Source of the DNA: Tenacibaculum sp. M341 | GTDB lineage: Bacteria; Bacteroidota; Bacteroidia; Flavobacteriales; Flavobacteriaceae | Assembly: GCF_004337695.1 (NCBI RefSeq) | Contig: NZ_SJXJ01000001.1 | Coordinates: 248,001 to 312,000, forward strand | Length of the DNA stretch: 64,000 bases | Direction of reading: 5' to 3' | Part shown: positions 37,363 through 46,548 of the stretch, in pieces | How the letters are laid out: each line of letters begins with the position of its first letter | How positions within the stretch are numbered: the first letter of the stretch is position 1 | Notes under the pieces: generated by a model | What the model saw: the letters and a program-made list of their open reading frames with translations, nothing else | Databases searched by the model: none | Told to the model about the DNA's origin: nothing | Position numbers and translations under genes: made by a program

Positions 37363-38409
37363 ATGTATAAATTACTTATTCGTCCTATTTTTTTTCTTTT
37401 TGATCCAGAGAAAATCCATCATTTTACGTTTTCATTAGTAAAAGTATTGTCAAAAATTCCTTTTGTTTCTTCAATTTTTAGAGGATTATACAAAGTAAAT
37501 GATAAGCGTTTAGAACGAAATCTTTTCGGTTTAACTTTTAGTAATCCAGTAGGTTTAGCAGCGGGATTTGATAAGAATGCAGTTTTGTACAATGAATTAG
37601 CTGATTTTGGTTTTGGTTTTGTAGAAATTGGTACAGTTACACCAAAAGGTCAAGTAGGTAACCCTAAGCAAAGATTATTTCGTTTAAAAGATGATAAGGG
37701 AATTATCAATAGAATGGGATTTAATAATGAAGGTTTAGAAGCTGCTATTGAGCAATTAAAAAAGAATAAAGGAAAAGTAATTATAGGAGGAAACATAGGT
37801 AAAAATACAGCTACTAAGCCCGAAGATTATACAGCAGATTATTTGGAATGTTTTAAGGGCTTACATCCACATGTTGATTATTTTGTGTTAAATGTAAGTT
37901 GTCCAAATGTATCAAGTCATGCTAAATTAGAGGATGCAGATTATTTAAAAGAATTAATTACAGAAGTTCAAAAATTAAATAATGAGATAGCAATGTCTGG
38001 TGGTGCAAAGTCGAGACCTATTTTATTAAAAATAGCTCCAGATTTAAATAACACTCAATTAGATGAAATTATTGAGTTGGTTGCAGAAACTAAAATAGAT
38101 GGAGTTATTGCTTCTAATACATCTGTAAATAGAGAAGGTTTAAAAGCTTCTGAAGCAAGATTAAAAGAAATAGGAAATGGAGGTTTAAGTGGTCAACCTA
38201 TTAAAGATAGAAGTACAGGAGTAATTAAATATTTAGCTGATAATTCTAATAAGGCATTTCCAATTATAGGAGTAGGAGGAATTCATTCAGAAAAAGATGC
38301 TTTAGAAAAAATTGAAGCAGGTGCAGATTTAGTTCAAATTTATACTGGTTTTATTTACGAAGGACCTTCATTGATAAAGAGAATTAACAAAGCTATTTTA
38401 AAGAAATAA
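37363..38409 (+). CDS. pyrD: dihydroorotate dehydrogenase (quinone), class 2
   Basis: It oxidises dihydroorotate to orotate in pyrimidine synthesis, passing electrons to the quinone pool at the inner membrane. The 348-aa length fits class 2. An N-terminal membrane-associating extension (about 1-45, [21 protein letters not shown]) precedes the FMN barrel. Visible motifs include [44 protein letters not shown], the catalytic Ser in [11 protein letters not shown] (Ser being the class 2 base), NTSVNREGL and [14 protein letters not shown]. It appears to be monocistronic, though the LysE-type gene begins only 40 nt downstream. Confidence 0.98.
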   Translation: MYKLLIRPIFFLFDPEKIHHFTFSLVKVLSKIPFVSSIFRGLYKVNDKRLERNLFGLTFSNPVGLAAGFDKNAVLYNELADFGFGFVEIGTVTPKGQVGNPKQRLFRLKDDKGIINRMGFNNEGLEAAIEQLKKNKGKVIIGGNIGKNTATKPEDYTADYLECFKGLHPHVDYFVLNVSCPNVSSHAKLEDADYLKELITEVQKLNNEIAMSGGAKSRPILLKIAPDLNNTQLDEIIELVAETKIDGVIASNTSVNREGLKASEARLKEIGNGGLSGQPIKDRSTGVIKYLADNSNKAFPIIGVGGIHSEKDALEKIEAGADLVQIYTGFIYEGPSLIKRINKAILKK

Positions 38410-38449
38410 AAAGTAATTCATAATTTTAAATTCGTAATTATTAAAAATT

Positions 38450-39067
38450 ATGTTTGAAACTTTACTAGCATTTGCTTCAGCAACGGCAATTTTAGCAATT
38501 TCACCTGGTCCTGATAATATTTTTGTACTTACACAAAGTATTGTAAATGGAAAAAAGTATGGTTTGGCTACTGTTTTTGGATTAATGACTGGCTGTATAA
38601 TTCATACCACATTAGTAGCCGTAGGCGTTTCTCAAATTATTAAAGCTAACGAGCATATATCCTTTTTAATAAAACTTTTCGGGGCTGGTTATCTTTTGTA
38701 TTTGGCTTATATGGTTTATAAGAGTGATGCAAAAATTGCCTTTTCTACTGATAATATAGAGACTAAAACAACTTTACAATTATTCAAAACGGGTTTTTGG
38801 ATGAATGTATTAAATCCGAAAGTAACAATATTCTTTTTAGCTTTTTTTCCTCGTTTTTTATTTTCTGAGACTATCTCAAGTTTTATTCAATTTTATGTTT
38901 TAGGCGGAATTTTTATTCTTGTCTCTTTTGTTGTTTTTTCTACCATTGCAATTTTGGCAGGTTCAATATCTACTTTAATAAAAAAGAATAATAAAATTGG
39001 GTTATACTTAAAATGGCTACAAATTATTGTATTTGTAGGGATTGCTATTTTTATATTGAAACCATAA
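38450..39067 (+). CDS. LysE-family translocator
   Basis: This 205-aa inner-membrane protein has about six hydrophobic segments. LysE/RhtB carriers export amino acids or related solutes. The family motif is seen at SPGPDNIFVLTQSIVNGKKYG (about 18-38), and a second signature in the WMNVLNPKVTIFFLAFFPRF segment (about 118-137). It follows pyrD with a 40-nt gap and no terminator, so it may share its transcript. The substrate is not readable; RhtB-like exporters transport Thr, homoserine lactone or Leu in various bacteria. After it there is 341 nt without a gene, holding a large palindromic element. Confidence 0.88.
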   Translation: MFETLLAFASATAILAISPGPDNIFVLTQSIVNGKKYGLATVFGLMTGCIIHTTLVAVGVSQIIKANEHISFLIKLFGAGYLLYLAYMVYKSDAKIAFSTDNIETKTTLQLFKTGFWMNVLNPKVTIFFLAFFPRFLFSETISSFIQFYVLGGIFILVSFVVFSTIAILAGSISTLIKKNNKIGLYLKWLQIIVFVGIAIFILKP

Positions 39068-39161
39068 TCTTTAGTTTACAGTTAGCAGTGTTTTAGTATA
39101 CAGTTATCATTTAATGACAAATCTTTTTATTTCTTAACGTCAATATTTGATACAAAATCTT

Positions 39162-39288
39162 TGTCGGTTTGAGTGATTTTTAAGAATTAAAACGTAATAA
39201 AAAATTGTATCGAGAACAATTCATGTTGTGAAAGCTTTTCGATACAATTTTTTTCATTGCATTACAAATAATCTCACTCGAAGTGACA
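39162..39288. repeat. nested palindromic intergenic element (about 127 bp)
   Basis: The outer arms are imperfect inverted repeats: TGTCGGTTTGAGTGATTTTT at 39162-39181 against AATCTCACTCGAAGTGACA at 39270-39288. Inner arms are perfect: AAAAATTGTATCGA (39200-39213) and TCGATACAATTTTT (39239-39252). The layout resembles the REP/MITE-like elements with GAGTGA/TCACTC ends commonly found between genes in Flavobacteriaceae, but I see only one copy in this window. The rest of the gap 39068-39408 shows no reading frame of interest. Confidence 0.7.
39200..39254 (+). terminator. hairpin with T run inside the palindromic element
   Basis: The inner 14-bp perfect stem (39200-39213 with 39239-39252) continues into further T residues to 39254 and, on the other strand, also ends in T residues. 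It would stop transcripts from the LysE-type gene on the right and from the ABC transporter operon on the left. Confidence 0.55.
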
Positions 39289-39408
39289 GTTTTTCTCTTA
39301 AACCATACTCACATTCCTTAACTTTTTATGTTTTTTTATTGTAAGAAATATTGAATTGCAAAATATAAAATCTATTGTCTTTAAACTTGTAAGTTAAAAC
39401 TTTATAAA

Positions 39409-41238
39409 TTAAATCGTTTGCATTGCTACAAGTTTAGCATAATCACCATTTTTGTTAAGTAATTCTGTATGCTTTCCTTGTTCTATAATTTTACCATCTC
39501 TCATTACAATTATTAAGTCAGAATTTTGAATGGTTGATAAGCGATGCGCAATTACCATTGAAGTTCTATTTTTCATAATGATATCTAGTTCATTTTGAAC
39601 AAACTTTTCAGATTCGCTATCTAAAGCTGATGTAGCTTCATCAAGAATCATTATTGGAGCATTCTTTAAAATAGCTCTAGCAATAGATACACGTTGTTTT
39701 TGTCCGCCAGAGAGTTCATCTCCACGTTCACCCACATTGGTTTCATATTTTTCAGGAAGATTTTCAATGAAATCGTGAGCATTGGCAGCTTTAGCAGCTT
39801 CTTGTACACTATCAAAAGAAGCATTAGTATTACCTAAAAGAATATTGTTTTTTACAGAATCGTTAAATAAAATTGGGTCTTGAGCTACAACTCCCATTAA
39901 ATTACGAAGTGATTTTTTAGATATGTTTTTAATATTGATACCATCAATTAAAATTTCACCTTTTTCCACATCATAAAAACGAGTAATTAAGTTAGCTAGT
40001 GTTGATTTACCACTTCCAGATTGACCAACAAAAGCCACCGTTTTACCTTTTGGGATTTTTAAGGAGAAGTTTTCTAAAACATACTGATCATTATATTTAA
40101 AATAGATGTTTTTAAACTCAATTTCATTTTTGAAGTCATCTATTTCTAAAGGATCACTAACTTCTTTGATGCTATCTTCAGTATCTAAAACTTCAAAAAA
40201 ACGTTTAGCAGAAGCGTCTCCTATTTTTACATTATTATTAGCTTTTGCAATTGCTTTTGCTGGTGATAATATGTTATATGCAGCTGCCATAAAACCAACA
40301 AAAGTTCCGCTTGCTAATGATTGATCTATTAAAACCATTTTACCACCATACCATAATATTGAACCAATGGTTAGAATACCTAAAAATTCACTTAAAGGAC
40401 TAGCAATGCTTTCCCTGATACTCAATTTATTACTTAAGTTCTTAATTTCAACAGTCTGATCATTAAATTTTTTAGCAAATAAAGCTTCTGCCGTATAGTT
40501 TTTTATAATTTTTAGTCCAGAAATACTTTCTTCAATCAAACCTAAGAATACACCGTTTTTGTAAAATATTTCTCCAGATTGTTTTTTTATTTTTTTACTG
40601 ATGGCGCTTATCAATAAACCAGCTAATGGAATAAAAACAAAAATGAAAATCGATAACTCTAAACTAGTAATTAACATTGCGCATAATGTAAATACGATAT
40701 TTAAAGGTTCTCGTATGAAAATAATAACAAGAGTTAAATATGTATTGTTTATGTTGTTAAGGTCTGTAGTAGCTCTAGAAATAATATCTCCTTTATTTTG
40801 GTCTGAGAAATATGGGATAGAAAGGTTTGAGATTTTATTATAATAAATTATTCTTAAGTCTTTTAAAACATCATTTTTCAGAAAAGCTAAACAAACTTGA
40901 CCTAAATAACCAAAAATGTTTTTTAATAAAAAAACAAATACAACTATCACTATAATGTACATCAACGTTTTTTCAGCACCATAATTTTCATTGTTGTAGG
41001 TTACATAATAATTTAAAAGATCATTAAAGTATGCTTTAATTTTTTGACCAGAAAAAGAAGTGAGTTCAGGTTTAGTATAAACCTTTTCAGTTTCTTCAAA
41101 AAGTACATTTAATGTTGGCATCAATATAATGTATGACAATGTTGTAAAAAAAGCATAAAAAATATTAAATATGATACCAAATATGCCAGTCCATTTATAT
41201 GGAATGGCATATTTTAAAAAACGTTTAAAATAATTCAT
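39409..41238 (-). CDS. ABC transporter, fused permease and ATP-binding (MsbA/lipid exporter-like)
   Basis: This 609-aa half-transporter has six membrane helices (about 15-330; ABC membrane domain) and a C-terminal ATPase. The nucleotide-binding domain shows Walker A GQSGSGKSTL, Q-loop VAQDPILFND, signature LSGGQKQRVSIARAI, Walker B PIMILDEATSALD and the switch His in VIAHRLST. The type is that of MsbA and multidrug/lipid A flippases. It ends the leftward operon of sugar- and envelope-related genes, 3 nt after the phosphohexomutase. Transport of a lipid or lipid-linked precursor is plausible but not shown. Confidence 0.93.
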   Translation of the reverse strand: MNYFKRFLKYAIPYKWTGIFGIIFNIFYAFFTTLSYIILMPTLNVLFEETEKVYTKPELTSFSGQKIKAYFNDLLNYYVTYNNENYGAEKTLMYIIVIVVFVFLLKNIFGYLGQVCLAFLKNDVLKDLRIIYYNKISNLSIPYFSDQNKGDIISRATTDLNNINNTYLTLVIIFIREPLNIVFTLCAMLITSLELSIFIFVFIPLAGLLISAISKKIKKQSGEIFYKNGVFLGLIEESISGLKIIKNYTAEALFAKKFNDQTVEIKNLSNKLSIRESIASPLSEFLGILTIGSILWYGGKMVLIDQSLASGTFVGFMAAAYNILSPAKAIAKANNNVKIGDASAKRFFEVLDTEDSIKEVSDPLEIDDFKNEIEFKNIYFKYNDQYVLENFSLKIPKGKTVAFVGQSGSGKSTLANLITRFYDVEKGEILIDGINIKNISKKSLRNLMGVVAQDPILFNDSVKNNILLGNTNASFDSVQEAAKAANAHDFIENLPEKYETNVGERGDELSGGQKQRVSIARAILKNAPIMILDEATSALDSESEKFVQNELDIIMKNRTSMVIAHRLSTIQNSDLIIVMRDGKIIEQGKHTELLNKNGDYAKLVAMQTI

Positions 41239-41241
41239 TAA

Positions 41242-42951
41242 TTAAACTCCTAGTTGTTTTATAATTTTTTGAATTTTACTATCTAAGTTCTTTTCTACAG
41301 TTTCATAATTTTCAACACTGTTTAAAGAATCTTTTACACTGATGTAAAATTTAATTTTTGGTTCTGTACCACTTGGACGACAAGCAACTTTAGTTCCGTT
41401 TTCAGTTTCGTAAATTAAAACATTAGATTTAGGAATATCAATAGTTGTTTTTTCTCCCGTGTTTAAGTTAGTGCTTGTTGAAGATAAATAATCGTTTACG
41501 AATACTACTTTCTCTCCGTTAATTTCAGATAGAGGATTTTCTCTTAAATCAATTAACATCTGCTTAATTTCTTCAGCACCTTTCATTCCTTTTTTTACTA
41601 AAGAAACTAAATGTTCTTTGTAGAAATTATGTTTAGTGTAAATTGTAATTAACTCTTTGTAAAATGAACTAGCATTGTTTTTTGCATATGTAGCAATTTC
41701 ACAAGCAAGTAGGGTAGAAGTCACAGCATCTTTATCACGAACAAAATCACCTACCATAAAACCAAAACTTTCTTCACCACCCCCAATAAAGTCAAGTTCA
41801 GGAAAATCTTTAATCATTTTGGCAATCCATTTAAAGCCAGTAAGTCCTACTTTAGTTTCAACACCATAACTACTAGCTATTTCATTTACAAGAGGAGTAG
41901 AAACAATTGTGGAACCAACAAATTGTTTACCATTTAATTTACCGCTTTCTTTCCATTGTTTTATTAAGAAATCAGTCATAACACTCATGGTTTGATTTCC
42001 GTTAAGTAACTTCATATTACCTTCTAAATCTCTAACAGCAATACCTAAACGATCACTATCAGGATCTGTACCAATAACAATATCAGCATTTATTTCATTA
42101 GCTAAATTAATAGCCATTTCTAAAGCTTCTGGTTCTTCTGGATTTGGTGATTTTACTGTTGGAAAATCACCATTAGGTTCAGCTTGCTCTTCAACAATAT
42201 GAACTTCTGAATACCCTGCACGCTTTAATACTTCTGGAATTAATTTAATAGATGTACCATGTAATGAAGTGAAAACTATTTTTAAGTTTGATCTATCACC
42301 AACTTCAAAAGTTCCATTTTTAATAGAAGCATCCCAAAAAGCCTCATCAATATCATTACCAACATATGAAATTAGATCTTCTTTTTTATTAAAATTAATG
42401 TCTGAGAACTCTAAACTATTTACTTCTGATATGATTTCTTTATCCTGAGGCGGAACAATTTGACCTCCGTCAGTCCAATATACTTTGTAACCGTTATATT
42501 CTGGAGGGTTGTGAGATGCTGTAAGAACGATACCTGCCTGACAATCTAAATGATTTACAGCGAAAGATAATTCAGGAGTAGGGCGTAAGTCCTCAAAAAC
42601 ATAAGTTTTGATATTGTTAGCCGATAAAACACCAGCTACTAATTCAGAAAACTCTTTACTATTATGCCTACAGTCATAAGCTATAGCTACCTTAATATCT
42701 TCATTAGCATATACTTTGTTTAAGTAGTTACTTAAACCTTGGGTTGCTTTTCCTAAAGTGTATTTATTTATTCTGTTAGTTCCAGCTCCCATCACACCAC
42801 GCATACCACCGGTACCAAACTCAGTATCTTTATAAAATCGATCCACTAAATCTTCCGATTTTTGATCTACCAATGTTTGAATTTCACTTTGAGTATCAGT
42901 ATCAAAAGTGTCTGTTAGCCATAGTGTAGCTTTATCTATAATTTCTTGCAT
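41242..42951 (-). CDS. pgcA: phosphoglucomutase/phosphomannomutase family protein (alpha-D-phosphohexomutase)
   Basis: The enzyme moves phosphate between C1 and C6 of hexoses through a phosphoserine. The 569-aa length fits the PgcA-like subgroup. All four domains are visible: FGTGGMRGVMGAGTNRIN near residue 45, active-site Ser146 in TASHNPPEYNGYKVYW, metal loop GTDPDSDRLG, sugar loop GGEESFGFMVGDFVRDKDA, and the phosphate-binding loop CRPSGTEPKIKFY. It lies between a glycosyltransferase and an ABC exporter, so it may supply glucose-1-phosphate or mannose-1-phosphate for glycan synthesis, and also joins glucose-6-phosphate from the starch locus to storage pathways. pgcA is assigned by family resemblance. 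Confidence 0.92.
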   Translation of the reverse strand: MQEIIDKATLWLTDTFDTDTQSEIQTLVDQKSEDLVDRFYKDTEFGTGGMRGVMGAGTNRINKYTLGKATQGLSNYLNKVYANEDIKVAIAYDCRHNSKEFSELVAGVLSANNIKTYVFEDLRPTPELSFAVNHLDCQAGIVLTASHNPPEYNGYKVYWTDGGQIVPPQDKEIISEVNSLEFSDINFNKKEDLISYVGNDIDEAFWDASIKNGTFEVGDRSNLKIVFTSLHGTSIKLIPEVLKRAGYSEVHIVEEQAEPNGDFPTVKSPNPEEPEALEMAINLANEINADIVIGTDPDSDRLGIAVRDLEGNMKLLNGNQTMSVMTDFLIKQWKESGKLNGKQFVGSTIVSTPLVNEIASSYGVETKVGLTGFKWIAKMIKDFPELDFIGGGEESFGFMVGDFVRDKDAVTSTLLACEIATYAKNNASSFYKELITIYTKHNFYKEHLVSLVKKGMKGAEEIKQMLIDLRENPLSEINGEKVVFVNDYLSSTSTNLNTGEKTTIDIPKSNVLIYETENGTKVACRPSGTEPKIKFYISVKDSLNSVENYETVEKNLDSKIQKIIKQLGV

Positions 42952-42972
42952 TTTTTAGAGATATTAATAAGG

Positions 42973-43932
42973 TTAAAAGTTTATTTGATCTTTGATGTTG
43001 TAGTGTTTTTGATGAGCATTAACTTTAATAATAAGTTCCCCAACAAAACCAGCTAAAAATAATAATGTTCCCAGTATCATAGAGGTGAGTGCAATATAAA
43101 ACCAAGGATTATCTGTAACTAATATAGTCTTAATTTTGTGAAAAACTCTATATAGTTTCATAAAACCTATGTAAAAAGCAGAGATAAAACCAAATAAAAA
43201 CATTAGTGTTCCATACAAACCAAAAAAGTGCATAGGTCTCTTGCCAAATTTTGATAAAAATGAAATGGTAATGAGGTCTAAGAAACCGTTTACAAATCGA
43301 TCCATTCCAAATTTTGTTTCTCCGTATTTTCTAGCTTGATGTTTTACTACTTTTTCACCAATTTTTCTATATCCTTCGTTTTTAGCTAGTACAGGAATAT
43401 AGCGATGCATTTCACCGCTAACCTTAATAGATTTAACTACTTCGTTTTTATATGCTTTAAGACCACAGTTAAAATCATTTAACTTTAAACCAGATATTTT
43501 TCTTGCTGCCCAGTTAAACAACTTAGAGGGAATATTTTTAGTTAAAACATTGTCATATCGTTTCTTTTTCCAGCCAGAAATTAAATCGTAGTTTTCTTCA
43601 GTAATTAACTTATAAAGTTCAGGAATTTCATCTGGATTGTCTTGTAAATCAGCATCCATAGTGATAACTACTTCACCTTTTGTTAAATTAAAACCAGCAT
43701 CTAAAGCTTGAGATTTTCCATAGTTAGTTTGAAATCGAATTCCTTTGACTTCAGGGTGTTGTTCAGATAATTTATGGATGATGTTCCAAGAGTTATCGGT
43801 ACTCCCATCATCAATAAAAATAACTTCATATAAAAATTGATTGGACTGCATAACTTTTGCAATCCAATCATATAATTCTTGTAAAGATTCTTCTTCGTTT
43901 AAAAGTGGTATTACTACCGATATATTTATCAT
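42973..43932 (-). CDS. GT2-family glycosyltransferase, polyprenyl-phosphate hexose synthase-like (GtrB/DPM type)
   Basis: This 319-aa protein has an N-terminal GT-A domain (about 1-230) and two C-terminal membrane segments (about 232-260 and 275-300). NISVVIPLLNEEESL, EVIFIDDGSTDNSW, the DxD-type MDADLQDNPDEIPEL and GLKAYK are the usual features. The arrangement of GT-A plus two helices is that of enzymes that load glucose or related sugars onto undecaprenyl phosphate. It is 21 nt upstream of the phosphohexomutase in the leftward operon. The donor and acceptor are not deducible. Confidence 0.9.
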   Translation of the reverse strand: MINISVVIPLLNEEESLQELYDWIAKVMQSNQFLYEVIFIDDGSTDNSWNIIHKLSEQHPEVKGIRFQTNYGKSQALDAGFNLTKGEVVITMDADLQDNPDEIPELYKLITEENYDLISGWKKKRYDNVLTKNIPSKLFNWAARKISGLKLNDFNCGLKAYKNEVVKSIKVSGEMHRYIPVLAKNEGYRKIGEKVVKHQARKYGETKFGMDRFVNGFLDLITISFLSKFGKRPMHFFGLYGTLMFLFGFISAFYIGFMKLYRVFHKIKTILVTDNPWFYIALTSMILGTLLFLAGFVGELIIKVNAHQKHYNIKDQINF

Positions 43933-43996
43933 TAATTACTACCCAATTTTAGAAATGTAAAGTTACAATTTATTTTATATGTAGTAGTACTTAGAT

Positions 43997-44533
43997 TTAA
44001 AAAGTATCTTCTTCTTTCTTTTGCATTACAGCTCCTGCTATAGCAGAAATTACAAAACCAATAAAAGCCCAAAATAAAATTCCCATAGCAGATGAAATTA
44101 ATGGACCAGACATTTTTTCCTGAATAGCTAACTGAGTTTCAATTTGCTCATCAGATAACCCAGCATCAATTAAAGATTCTTCTGTTCTATCCAAAGCTTG
44201 TTGCATGAAATCAGGCTCAATAACATTAGTAAAGATTTGCTGATATATAATAACGATTAATGTACCTAAAATAGCAATACCTACACCAATTTTAATAGCT
44301 TGCCCAAAAGTTAAAAAACCATTGTTCTGAATTTTAAATTTTCTAATACCTAAAACTATAGATCCAATTATAGCTATAGCAGTTATTAAAAGAGATATCA
44401 TTGCTACACTTGGGTCCAGATGTTTACCCATAGCATAGGCAACTAAACTTACAAATACAATTATTAGTCCATATATCCCTCCATAGTTTAAAATAGTGTT
44501 TTTACTGTTAGCTTGGTTTACTTGATTTTCCAT
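43997..44533 (-). CDS. DUF4199 domain-containing membrane protein
   Basis: This 178-aa protein has four hydrophobic segments (about 15-35, 42-62, 77-100 and 148-170). The loop between the third and fourth holds the acidic region EPDFMQQALDRTEESLIDAGLSDEQIE, and the C-terminus is short and charged. The layout matches the DUF4199 family, common in Bacteroidota and of unknown function. It is the first gene of the operon that includes the GT2, phosphohexomutase and ABC exporter, 64 nt before the GT2 gene. No reaction or partner can be stated. Confidence 0.82.
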   Translation of the reverse strand: MENQVNQANSKNTILNYGGIYGLIIVFVSLVAYAMGKHLDPSVAMISLLITAIAIIGSIVLGIRKFKIQNNGFLTFGQAIKIGVGIAILGTLIVIIYQQIFTNVIEPDFMQQALDRTEESLIDAGLSDEQIETQLAIQEKMSGPLISSAMGILFWAFIGFVISAIAGAVMQKKEEDTF

Positions 44534-44636
44534 TTAAATAAGTTTTGATTAGTTAAAAATTTGCGAAATTACTTAAAACATTTTATTAGTATTCAACATC
44601 TTAAAAATGTTACAGAAAAAACATTAATTTTTTTTG

Positions 44637-44666
44637 TTGTCAATTCAAAAAAAGGTTGTAGATTTG
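44637..44666 (+). promoter_or_regulatory. promoter of the SRP RNA gene
   Basis: TTG (44637-44639), 19 nt, then TAGATTTG (44659-44666) is a perfect TTG/TAnnTTTG promoter. Initiation at 44672-44673 coincides with the first base pair of the SRP RNA terminal helix. Confidence 0.85.
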
Positions 44667-44671
44667 CAGCC

Positions 44672-44765
44672 GGCAAGTTCTACACAACTAGCTCCCTTTG
44701 AATCCCCCAGGGCAGGAATGCAGCAAGGGTATTAGGTTGTAGCAGTGTGATGTAGGTAGCTTGCC
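44672..44765 (+). ncRNA. ffs: signal recognition particle RNA, bacterial small (4.5S) type
   Basis: The RNA is about 94 nt. GGCAAG at the start pairs with CTTGCC at the end. The conserved SRP apical part is present: CCAGGGCAGGAATGCAGCAAGG, with a GGAA tetraloop closed by GCA/TGC and the CAGG/AGCA internal loop that binds Ffh. CTACACAAC pairs with GTTGTAG further down (the region AGGTTGTAGCAG), and the rest of the arm is rod-like. An ideal promoter ends 6 nt before and a TTTTTTT run follows immediately. It is convergent with xerD. SRP RNA works with Ffh and FtsY to target membrane proteins. Confidence 0.93.
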
Positions 44766-44787
44766 TTTTTTTATGCGCTTTATTTTC

Positions 44788-45687
44788 CTATTTATTTCTT
44801 GGATGAAACTCTTCAACTACTTTTTGTAAGTATTCATTATCTAAATGAACGTATATTTCTGTAGTAGTTATGCTCTCATGTCCTAACAATTGTTGAATAG
44901 CTCTTAAATCTACTCCTTGTTTTAATAAATGAGTAGCAAAAGAATGTCTTAAGGTGTGCGGACTAATTTTCTTTTCAATATTGGCTTTAGCTGTCAATTG
45001 TTTTATAATTGTAAAAATCATTTGACGAGTTAATCTTTTTCCTCTTCGATTTAAAAAAATGATATCAGTATCTTCTTTATGAGGTTCTATATGTGTTCTG
45101 ATTTCATTTATATATATGTTTAAATATTTTATGGTCACTTCATGAATAGGGACTAATCTATATTTATCACCTTTACCAATCACGCGAATGTAACCTTCAT
45201 CAAAAAAGAGATCAGATAGTTTAAGGTTTGTTAATTCACTTACACGTAAACCGCATCCATAAATAGTTTCAATAATTGTTCTGTTTCGTTCTCCTTGAGG
45301 ATGCGAAAGTTCGATAGCGCGTATTATAGTGTCTATTTCTTCATTAGAAAGGGTGTCAGGTAATGTTCTTCCAGTTTTAGGAGCCTCAATTAAATCTAAA
45401 GGATTGTCTTCTCTATAATCTTCAAAAACCAAGTAATCAAAAAAACTTCTCAAACCAGAAATTATTCTAGCTTGTGTTTTTGGACTCACTATTTTAGATA
45501 TCTCATAAATAAAATTTTGTATTTCTTTTTTTTGAATAAGAATAGAAGATGTTTCAATTTGAAATTCTTTAAGATAGTTTACAAGTTTTACAACATCTCT
45601 TTCATAACTATCTATAGAGTTATCTGATAAGCCTCTTTCAATTTGTAAGTATTGACGATAGTCTGCTATTTTTTGAATCCAATCCAT
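44788..45687 (-). CDS. xerD: site-specific tyrosine recombinase XerD
   Basis: With XerC-like partners it resolves chromosome dimers at dif during division. The 299-aa length is normal. The N-terminal SAM-like core-binding domain (about 5-90) precedes the catalytic domain with Arg in YGCGLRVSELTNL, Lys in IGKGDKYRLVPI, HTLRHSFATHLL, the second His in LLGHESI and nucleophile Tyr279 in TEIYVHL. The gene is leftward, and its end lies 17 nt from the SRP RNA terminator. Nothing indicates an integron or phage origin; it is the housekeeping recombinase. Confidence 0.95.
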   Translation of the reverse strand: MDWIQKIADYRQYLQIERGLSDNSIDSYERDVVKLVNYLKEFQIETSSILIQKKEIQNFIYEISKIVSPKTQARIISGLRSFFDYLVFEDYREDNPLDLIEAPKTGRTLPDTLSNEEIDTIIRAIELSHPQGERNRTIIETIYGCGLRVSELTNLKLSDLFFDEGYIRVIGKGDKYRLVPIHEVTIKYLNIYINEIRTHIEPHKEDTDIIFLNRRGKRLTRQMIFTIIKQLTAKANIEKKISPHTLRHSFATHLLKQGVDLRAIQQLLGHESITTTEIYVHLDNEYLQKVVEEFHPRNK

Positions 45688-45881
45688 TAGTCTTTCTTTC
45701 TATATATAAGATTATGTCTAATACAAATAAATGTACTCTTTTTGTAGTGAAAAAAGTTTATTTAAGCTAAAATTTTTAAAAAGGTTATTTTTAATTTTTC
45801 TATGTTGTTTAAAACGAGGTTGGTAAAAAAAGAATTAACCTATGATAACAAAAAAAGGTGTTTTTTAACATTAAAAAGGCT

Positions 45882-45910
45882 TTGCTATTTATAAAATAAG
45901 ATTACTTTTG
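45882..45910 (+). promoter_or_regulatory. strong Bacteroidota-type promoter of the beta-barrel gene
   Basis: TTG (45882-45884, within TTTG), 18 nt, then TACTTTTG (45903-45910) matches TTTG/TAnnTTTG. Initiation would be near 45916, 25 nt before the ATG. Confidence 0.8.
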
Positions 45911-45940
45911 CCCCCGAATTAACTTAAATTATAAAAAATT

Positions 45941-46450
45941 ATGAAAAAATTATTATTAGCTATTGCTATGGTAACTTTCGGAATTACATTAAATGCACAA
46001 GAAGGAACTTTCAACGTTGGTGCTAACATCGGTTTACCAGTAGGTGACGCTAGTGATGCTAGTTCTTTTGCTTATGGTGGTGAAATTAACTATTTATTCG
46101 GATTATCTGACGATTTCGAATTAGGAGCATCTTTTTCTTACTTACAATTTTTAGGTAAAGATCAAACTTTTACTGCAGGAGGAACATCTGTAACAGTTGA
46201 AGGACCAAGTAATGCTTTTTTACCAGTTGCTGCTGCTGCAAGGTATAATGTTTCTGAAAAGTTTGTATTAGGTGCTGACTTAGGTTACGCTATCGGTGTA
46301 GACACTGGTTTAGAAAGTGGATTTTACTACAGACCAATGGTAGGTTACAAAGTTATGGATAACATTACATTACAAGCTACTTACTCTGGAATCAGTGTAG
46401 ATGGTTCTAATGCTGCTGTTATCGGATTAGGAGGATACTACTCTTTCTAA
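45941..46450 (+). CDS. outer-membrane beta-barrel protein (copy 1)
   Basis: This 169-aa protein has signal peptide MKKLLLAIAMVTFGITLNAQ and about eight amphipathic strands (for example NVGANIGLPVGDA, FELGASFSYLQFLG, KFVLGADLGYAIGV), ending with the C-terminal Phe typical of outer-membrane barrels (GGYYSF). The fold resembles OmpA/OmpX-type small barrels, probably with eight strands. A strong promoter and smooth AT-rich codon use such as repeated GGT/TTA suggest high expression. It has a paralogue 98 nt downstream, separated by a terminator. The role (porin-like, adhesin or structural) is not deducible. Confidence 0.88.
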   Translation: MKKLLLAIAMVTFGITLNAQEGTFNVGANIGLPVGDASDASSFAYGGEINYLFGLSDDFELGASFSYLQFLGKDQTFTAGGTSVTVEGPSNAFLPVAAAARYNVSEKFVLGADLGYAIGVDTGLESGFYYRPMVGYKVMDNITLQATYSGISVDGSNAAVIGLGGYYSF

Positions 46451-46471
46451 TTTAGAATAAAAATATATTTT

Positions 46472-46505
46472 AAAAGAGGCTGTTTTTTAAACAGTCTCTT
46501 TTTTT
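46472..46505 (+). terminator. terminator of the first beta-barrel gene
   Basis: AAAAGAGGCTGTTT (46472-46485) pairs with AAACAGTCTCTTTT (46489-46502) with one G-U pair and a 3-nt loop; further T residues follow. Confidence 0.85.
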
Positions 46506-46548
46506 ATACCTTAAAAATATCTTTATATTCGTACGCAAATCTCTATAT

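Noticed and set aside
44788-45687. Tyrosine recombinase as an integrase of a mobile element next to the SRP RNA
   Set aside because: The sequence is that of housekeeping XerD, and no attachment repeats or cargo genes are seen.
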